From contig JABDKF010000249.1 in assembly GCA_013003155.1 (NCBI GenBank), forward strand, positions 1 to 33,693: 33,693 nucleotides of DNA, written 5' to 3'. Shown one piece after another: positions 28,477 through 33,693 of the stretch. The DNA comes from Woeseia sp. (GTDB taxonomy: Bacteria; Pseudomonadota; Gammaproteobacteria; Steroidobacterales; Woeseiaceae). Position numbers and translations under genes: made by a program. Under the pieces are notes generated by a model. The model ran no database searches, was not told the origin of the DNA, and worked only from the letters and a program-made list of their open reading frames with translations. Each line of letters opens with the position of its first letter. Positions within the stretch are counted from its first letter, which is position 1.

Positions 28477-28905
28477 ATGTTTGGTCGTAAGAAAAGACAT
28501 CTCTTCGTCGTTGACACGCTGGTCGGGAACAACTCCCGTGTAAACGGCGACCTGAACTTTACTGGTGGTTGTCACGTCGACGGCACGGTCAAAGGCAACG
28601 TTTCAGCAGACCCTGATACTGAATCTGAACTGATAGTGACAGAAGACGGGACCGTTGAAGGGAATGTCCACGTACCTTACGTAGTGTTAAACGGCATCGT
28701 TCGGGGCGACGTCTCGGCCGGTCAACGGGTGGAACTCGGCCCGACAGCCCGTGTCATTGGTAATGTATATTACAACTTGATCGAGATGGCGATCGGCGCG
28801 GAAATCAACGGCAAGTTGGTACATCAGCCCGAAGGGCACGTGCCGCTACTCGAGCAGACACAGCATTTACAGCCAGCGACCGCCGACGCCACAGGGAATT
28901 CCTGA
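28477..28905 (+). CDS. Bactofilin (polymer-forming cytoskeletal protein)
   Basis: VDTLVGNNSRVNGDLNFTGGCHVDGTVKGNVSADPDTESELIVTEDGTVEGNVHVPYVVLNGIVRGDVSAGQRVELGPTARVIGNVYYNLIEMAIGAEINGKL. Confidence 0.94.
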   Translation: MFGRKKRHLFVVDTLVGNNSRVNGDLNFTGGCHVDGTVKGNVSADPDTESELIVTEDGTVEGNVHVPYVVLNGIVRGDVSAGQRVELGPTARVIGNVYYNLIEMAIGAEINGKLVHQPEGHVPLLEQTQHLQPATADATGNS

Positions 28906-28938
28906 GCACGGCCGTCGCAAGCAGAGTATAAAGTTAAT

Positions 28939-29304
28939 ATGACAAGCGAAAATACAGTAAGCAGTTCGATGCCACCGCCCCCCATCGTATTTACCGATGC
29001 GGCAGCCGACAAAGTGAGTGAGCTCATCAAGGATGAAGATAATCCCGGGCTTAAGCTGCGCGTGTTTGTTTCAGGTGGCGGTTGTTCCGGCTTTCAGTAT
29101 GGATTCACCTTCGACGAGAAATTCGAAGAAGGTGACAGTGCCGTCGAAAATCGAGGCGTTACGCTGCTCGTCGATCCGATGAGCGTGCAGTACCTGATGG
29201 GTGCCGAAATCGATTATAAGGAAGACTTGCAGGGCGCGCAGTTCGTCATTCGCAATCCCAATGCAGAAACGACCTGTGGTTGCGGCCAGTCATTCAATGT
29301 CTAG
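28939..29304 (+). CDS. erpA: Iron-sulfur cluster insertion protein ErpA
   Basis: [39 protein letters not shown]…[16 protein letters not shown]. Confidence 0.96.
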   Translation: MTSENTVSSSMPPPPIVFTDAAADKVSELIKDEDNPGLKLRVFVSGGGCSGFQYGFTFDEKFEEGDSAVENRGVTLLVDPMSVQYLMGAEIDYKEDLQGAQFVIRNPNAETTCGCGQSFNV

Positions 29305-30890
29305 GACTCCCTAGCCAACCATCCCAAAAGCAGGACCCCGCAATAAGCGCCGTCGACGAAAAAACGTATGCACCGGAATCGGCGGACTCGACAGCCGCTG
29401 AAGTCATTGCGGCGGTCGATCTGGGCTCCAATAGTTTCCACATGATTGTCGGCGAGTTGCGCCACGGGCAACTCGTAATCATTGATCGATTGCGTGAGAC
29501 CGTCCGTCTTTCTGAAGGCCTGGAGGCAACGGGAGGACTGACGGAGGCCGCCTGTGCCCGTGCACTGCAATGCCTGTCTCGTTTTGGAGAGCGCCTCCGC
29601 GATATGCGCGCGTCCAACGTGCGGGCGGCGGGTACCAGCACGCTGCGACGAGCGAGCGACAGCGTTTCCTTCCGCGAGCGCGCCGAGACGTCGTTGGGCC
29701 ACCCCATCGAAGTGATCTCCGGTATCGAAGAGGCGCGTTTGATTTACACGGGCGTATTGCACAGCCTGCCACCGCATGACGGGCACAGGCTTGTTCTGGA
29801 CATCGGTGGCGGCAGTACCGAACTCATTCTCGGCAAAGGTAACCAGACCCTGCGGCTGGAAAGTCTGCACTTGGGCTGCGTGGCCATAACCGAGCGCTTC
29901 TTTCCGGACGGTAAGCTGACGCGGGACGCGTTTGATCGGGCGCGAATTGCCGCACGGCTTGAATTGCGGCCTGTTAAAGCGTTTTTTCGTGAATATCCGA
30001 AGGTTCAGGCAATAGGAACATCAGGCACGATCAACTCAACAGAACAGGTTGGACGCGCCACCGGTATCGTCGAGGTTGCGGGCTTGACCCCCGCCGCCGT
30101 AGAGGCGCTTATTTCCAAAATTATCGAGCTTGGCAGCATTAGTGCGCTGTCGTTGCCCGGCTTGTCTGAGCGCAGGGCCCAGGTTTGGCCGGGAGGTCTC
30201 ACTATACTTGCGGAGCTTCTCCACGCACTTCGCATTCCCCACCTGCAGATTTCTGACGGCGCTTTGCGCGAGGGCCTGCTGTACGAAATGATCGGGCGCC
30301 GCAAGCGGGAAGACGCGCGACAGCTCTCCGTTCGCGCTATGGCCAGTCGCTATCATGTCGACGAGTTGCAGGCCGAGCGCGTGGCGAAAACCGCGGCCAA
30401 TCTTTTGGCGCAATGCGCTGCTGATTGGGGGCTGCAATCGGAGCTATCGGCAAACATGCTTGACTGGGCCGCTCGCCTGCATGAGATCGGCCTCGATATT
30501 TCACACGACGGCTATCAAAGGCACGGCGCCTACATCGCGGCAAACGCTGACATGCCGGGCTTCCCGTGGACCGAGCAGGCGACGCTCGCCTACCTTATTG
30601 CGAGTCAGCGCCGACAATTTCGACAGCGCGATAATGAAAAACTACCGACGGCGTGGCAGCTCAGCGCGCAGCGCTTGGCTGTACTCTTACGTCTCGCGGT
30701 GTTGCTTAATCGCAGCCGCAGTTCTGAGTTGCTGCCCGATATTCAATTGAAGGCAAACAATCACACCTTGCTGCTGACGTTCCCCGCCCAATGGATCGAC
30801 GACAACCCGTTAACCCTGGCGGATTTGCAGCGGGAGTTCGACTATCTGAAGTCGGCCGGCGTTACGCTGACGGTCGCCAGGCAGACCTGA
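29280..30890 (+). CDS. ppx: Ppx/GppA exopolyphosphatase family protein
   Basis: [43 protein letters not shown]…[14 protein letters not shown]…[14 protein letters not shown]. Start uncertain (TTG at 29280, overlapping erpA). Confidence 0.92.
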   Translation: MRPVIQCLGLPSQPSQKQDPAISAVDEKTYAPESADSTAAEVIAAVDLGSNSFHMIVGELRHGQLVIIDRLRETVRLSEGLEATGGLTEAACARALQCLSRFGERLRDMRASNVRAAGTSTLRRASDSVSFRERAETSLGHPIEVISGIEEARLIYTGVLHSLPPHDGHRLVLDIGGGSTELILGKGNQTLRLESLHLGCVAITERFFPDGKLTRDAFDRARIAARLELRPVKAFFREYPKVQAIGTSGTINSTEQVGRATGIVEVAGLTPAAVEALISKIIELGSISALSLPGLSERRAQVWPGGLTILAELLHALRIPHLQISDGALREGLLYEMIGRRKREDARQLSVRAMASRYHVDELQAERVAKTAANLLAQCAADWGLQSELSANMLDWAARLHEIGLDISHDGYQRHGAYIAANADMPGFPWTEQATLAYLIASQRRQFRQRDNEKLPTAWQLSAQRLAVLLRLAVLLNRSRSSELLPDIQLKANNHTLLLTFPAQWIDDNPLTLADLQREFDYLKSAGVTLTVARQT

Positions 30891-30894
30891 CCGC

Positions 30895-32040
30895 TCAAGG
30901 TCCCGGGGCGGCGGGGCGACCCGCGTAAATGCCGCCAAGAATCGCGGCTTCGCGAGCCCCGGTGACATCGGGCAGATTGCCGGTTTGGTTGGCCAGGCGA
31001 CACGCAGCGAGCCAGGCGAACGCCGCGGCCTCGATCCAGTCGGGCGCGACACCCAACTCTGACGTACTCTTTAGCGAGGCTGGCACCAGCGTTTCGCGCA
31101 TCCTCGAAACGAGGTAAGAATTGCGAGCGCCGCCGCCGCACAACCACACTTCGTTCGTTTCCGGCGCATGCCTTGAGATAGCAGCGGCAACTGACTGAAC
31201 CGTTAGTTCGCACAGAGTGGCCTGCACGTCAGCGGCATCAATATTGCTGCCGTCGATATGCTTTGCCAGCCAGGCGAGATTGAAATACTCAAAGCCCGTG
31301 CTTTTCGGCGGTGCAGCCGCGAAATAGGCGTCGTCCAGCATGCGGCGCAGTAATGGCTTATTGATCTTGCCGCTTGCCGCCCAATGACCCTCTGCATCAA
31401 AGCTTTCGCCCAGCTGCTGCATGCACCAGGCGTCCATTAGCGTGTTACCCGGGCCGGTATCGAAGCCGAATGTTGACGACTGGCCTGCCTGTAGCACCGT
31501 GATGTTGGCAAAACCACCGAGATTCAAGACGACGCGGTGCAGGTCTGCATGCGCGAATAACCAGTGATGAAACGCCGGCGCCAGCGGCGCACCCTCTCCG
31601 CCTAACGCGATGTCGCGGCGCCGGAAATCGGCCACTGTCGTGATGCCGGTGCCCGCCGCAATAACGTTGGGATCGCCAATCTGGATCGTGAAAGGGAATT
31701 CCGAACGCGGCCGATGGCGTATCGTTTGGCCGTGGCTGCCTATCGCCGTAACAGCGGATTTCGCAATGCCGGCATCCGCCAGTAGCTCTACGGTTGCCGC
31801 TGTGAACGCGTCCGCGACCTGGCGATCGAGGCGGCCGAATTCATCGAGGCCGCATTGGGCCGGATTGCGGCTTGCTTGATGCAGCGCCTCTCTAAGGCTT
31901 TTCTCATAGGGTGTTGTGTAAGCCGCCACGACAGAACAACTCTTTGCCGTCAGCGCCACAAGTGCGGCGTCCACGCCGTCCATACTCGTGCCGGACATCA
32001 GCCCCACATAAAGTCGCTGATCGGACGCGGACTGCGGCAA
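30895..32040 (-). CDS. anmK: Anhydro-N-acetylmuramic acid kinase
   Basis: YVGLMSGTSMDGVDAALVAL…AIGSHGQTIRHRP…TIQIGDPNVIAAGTGITTVADFRRRDIALGGEGAPLAPAFH…LNLGGFANIT. Confidence 0.96.
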   Translation of the reverse strand: MPQSASDQRLYVGLMSGTSMDGVDAALVALTAKSCSVVAAYTTPYEKSLREALHQASRNPAQCGLDEFGRLDRQVADAFTAATVELLADAGIAKSAVTAIGSHGQTIRHRPRSEFPFTIQIGDPNVIAAGTGITTVADFRRRDIALGGEGAPLAPAFHHWLFAHADLHRVVLNLGGFANITVLQAGQSSTFGFDTGPGNTLMDAWCMQQLGESFDAEGHWAASGKINKPLLRRMLDDAYFAAAPPKSTGFEYFNLAWLAKHIDGSNIDAADVQATLCELTVQSVAAAISRHAPETNEVWLCGGGARNSYLVSRMRETLVPASLKSTSELGVAPDWIEAAAFAWLAACRLANQTGNLPDVTGAREAAILGGIYAGRPAAPGP

Positions 32041-32045
32041 AAAGC

Positions 32046-33560
32046 TTACTCGGCGGACGACGACGCAATCTGGGTGCGCTTGTAGCGATTCAGCTCGTCG
32101 AGAATGGGTTGCGCCGATGCCAGAAACTCTTCGCGATACTCGCTGCTGATCGGCTGCGCCTGCGGCAGAGCAACCGTGCGTGGATTGCGATGTGCGCCGT
32201 TCAGGCGGTATTCGTAATGCAAATGCGCGGCCGTAGCGAGCCCGGTGCTGCCGACAAAGCCAATCGTTTGCCCTTGCTTAACTCTTCGTCCAACGCGCGC
32301 TTTTTTGGCGAACGACGACATGTGTGCGTACAGGGTCGTAATATTGCCGCCATGCTGGAGGATGATCGCGTTGCCATAGCCACCTTTACGTCCGCGAAAA
32401 ATGACCTTGCCATCGCCTGCTGCCTTTATCGGGGTACCGCGCGGTGCCGCGTAATCGACGCCCCTGTGAGCGCGAATAGTGTTGAGTACAGGGTGCCTGC
32501 GCCGCGGATTAAAATTCGAACTGATTCGAGTGAAATCTACCGGCGCACGAATAAACGCTTTGCGGACGCTGCGGCCCTCTGGCGTGAAGTAATCTGATTT
32601 GCCATCCCGATCGATAAAACGGACGGCGTGGTTAGACCTGCCCGCGTTGTTGAATTCGGCAGCAACAATTTCCCCGGTCGATACAAATTTTCCGTCCTGC
32701 CAGATTTCCTCGTAGAGAATGTGGTAGTCATCGCCCGTGCGAATATCGAGAACGAAATCGACATCCCACGCAAAGATACCTGCAAGGTTCATTATCACGT
32801 TGTCGGACAGACCGGCGGCCACCGCACTCTCAAACAAAGACGTTTCGATCCGGCCATAGGCGTGATTGCGACGAATCTCGATTGGCCGTTCGATCAACGT
32901 CGTGGTGAATCGATCGGTGTCGCGAGATATGTGCAATGCCTGGGTGAGACTCAATTCACGATAGAGGCTCATCAAGCGGCCATCGTCATGTTGAATTTCA
33001 AAAGTATCGCCGGGGCGCAGCATCGTCAGATGATCTTTCGCCTCCGGCAGGCGCACGATCCGAGCAAGATCCTGCAGGCTAACTTTATTTTTTCTGAAAA
33101 CTCGTTCGAGTGTGTCGCCGCGACGCACTGTGTGGTCGAACACATCGTATTGTGGCAGAGACAACGGCGGGTGAAACATCGGATCAACGAAGACGGCATT
33201 CACAGTAGCGGATTGAATCTTGGGGACGGCAGGCAACAAAGTGGCCGTGGTAACGACAGCTTCGCTTTCAGCGGTAACAACAGCTTCGCTTTCCGTTGAA
33301 GATTCCGCAATCGTGAGCAGCGATTCGACCTGCATAGCTTCGTCATGAGCCATGTCCGCTTGCGCTGTTTCGCCTGCTTCAATGTCTGCGTCGTTGAGTT
33401 GGTTTTTGCCATCTGCGCCGCTCATCATCAACACACCGCTTACCGCAAGTAACGGCAGACCGAGCCCCACGGTGAACCAGTGCCACGCCTTGATTTTCGC
33501 AGGCGATGACGCAGCGATCGATTTGTAATCGTGAAGTAACGGGCTCACCGGTCTTCGCAC
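32046..33560 (-). CDS. M23-family murein endopeptidase with LysM/OapA-like region (MepM-like); GTG start
   Basis: VRRGDTLERVFRKNKVSLQDLARIV (LysM/OapA-like); HPVLNTIRAHRGVDYAAPRGTPIKAAGDGKVIFRGRKGGYGNAIILQHGGNITTLYAHMSSFAKKARVGRRVKQGQTIGFVGSTGLATAAHLHYEYRLNG (M23). Confidence 0.94.
   Translation of the reverse strand: MRRPVSPLLHDYKSIAASSPAKIKAWHWFTVGLGLPLLAVSGVLMMSGADGKNQLNDADIEAGETAQADMAHDEAMQVESLLTIAESSTESEAVVTAESEAVVTTATLLPAVPKIQSATVNAVFVDPMFHPPLSLPQYDVFDHTVRRGDTLERVFRKNKVSLQDLARIVRLPEAKDHLTMLRPGDTFEIQHDDGRLMSLYRELSLTQALHISRDTDRFTTTLIERPIEIRRNHAYGRIETSLFESAVAAGLSDNVIMNLAGIFAWDVDFVLDIRTGDDYHILYEEIWQDGKFVSTGEIVAAEFNNAGRSNHAVRFIDRDGKSDYFTPEGRSVRKAFIRAPVDFTRISSNFNPRRRHPVLNTIRAHRGVDYAAPRGTPIKAAGDGKVIFRGRKGGYGNAIILQHGGNITTLYAHMSSFAKKARVGRRVKQGQTIGFVGSTGLATAAHLHYEYRLNGAHRNPRTVALPQAQPISSEYREEFLASAQPILDELNRYKRTQIASSSAE
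33249..33296 (-). repeat. Imperfect 24-bp tandem duplication within the M23 peptidase gene
   Basis: GGTAACGACAGCTTCGCTTTCAGC / GGTAACAACAGCTTCGCTTTCCGT; encodes …ESEAVVTAESEAVVTT…. Confidence 0.85.
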
Positions 33561-33693
33561 GGTGTTGTCTCCCCCGAGGGTGTCGATGCCGCTACTGTAC
33601 AGCGACGTCCAGGGCCCGTCAAAGAAAAAGCTCTCAAAATCATTACCTTAATTTCGTTTCATCAAGCGGCTTCTGATTTAGGCGGCCCCGGTT

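Noticed and set aside
29301-29870. 189-aa minus-strand ORF
   Set aside because: Antisense to ppx/gppA; shadow ORF.
31911-32597. 228-aa plus-strand ORF
   Set aside because: Antisense across the anmK and M23 genes; no recognisable motifs.
32628-33299. 223-aa plus-strand ORF
   Set aside because: Antisense to the M23 peptidase, which has unmistakable domain motifs.

Overview
The window is gammaproteobacterial-type chromosome, dense and GC-rich, with no tRNA, rRNA, CRISPR, IS or prophage that I could recognise. From left to right it holds: the 3' part of a ChpA/PilL-type hybrid CheA and a CheW-like protein; rsmE; ampD-ampE; a dispersed cobalamin-uptake set (btuF-like, PduO-type adenosyltransferase, btuB with a cobalamin riboswitch, btuD-like ATPase, and a distant btuC-like permease); an inositol-monophosphatase/HisN-like gene; a membrane-anchored HExxH protein; an amidase-signature lipoprotein; a minus-strand block frmA-ggt-pdxH-CPXCG protein-TolB/amidohydrolase fusion; a small Arg/Tyr-rich secreted protein; tyrA; a GGDEF protein; a Fur-boxed ferric ABC operon (fbpABC-like); rppH; hemJ; a DUF6776-like protein, bactofilin, erpA, ppx/gppA, anmK and an M23 peptidase. 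The most interesting signal is an AT-rich intergenic island at about 12.5-13.0 kb. On the minus strand it contains a near-consensus sigma-54 promoter, a predicted 5' hairpin at the expected transcription start, several AAUAAUAA (ARN-type, Hfq distal-face/Crc-like) motifs, no ATG, and a strong intrinsic terminator. Together these predict a roughly 205-nt sigma-54-dependent sRNA with a CrcZ-like architecture. All calls come from reading the sequence and the supplied ORF translations; no searches were run.
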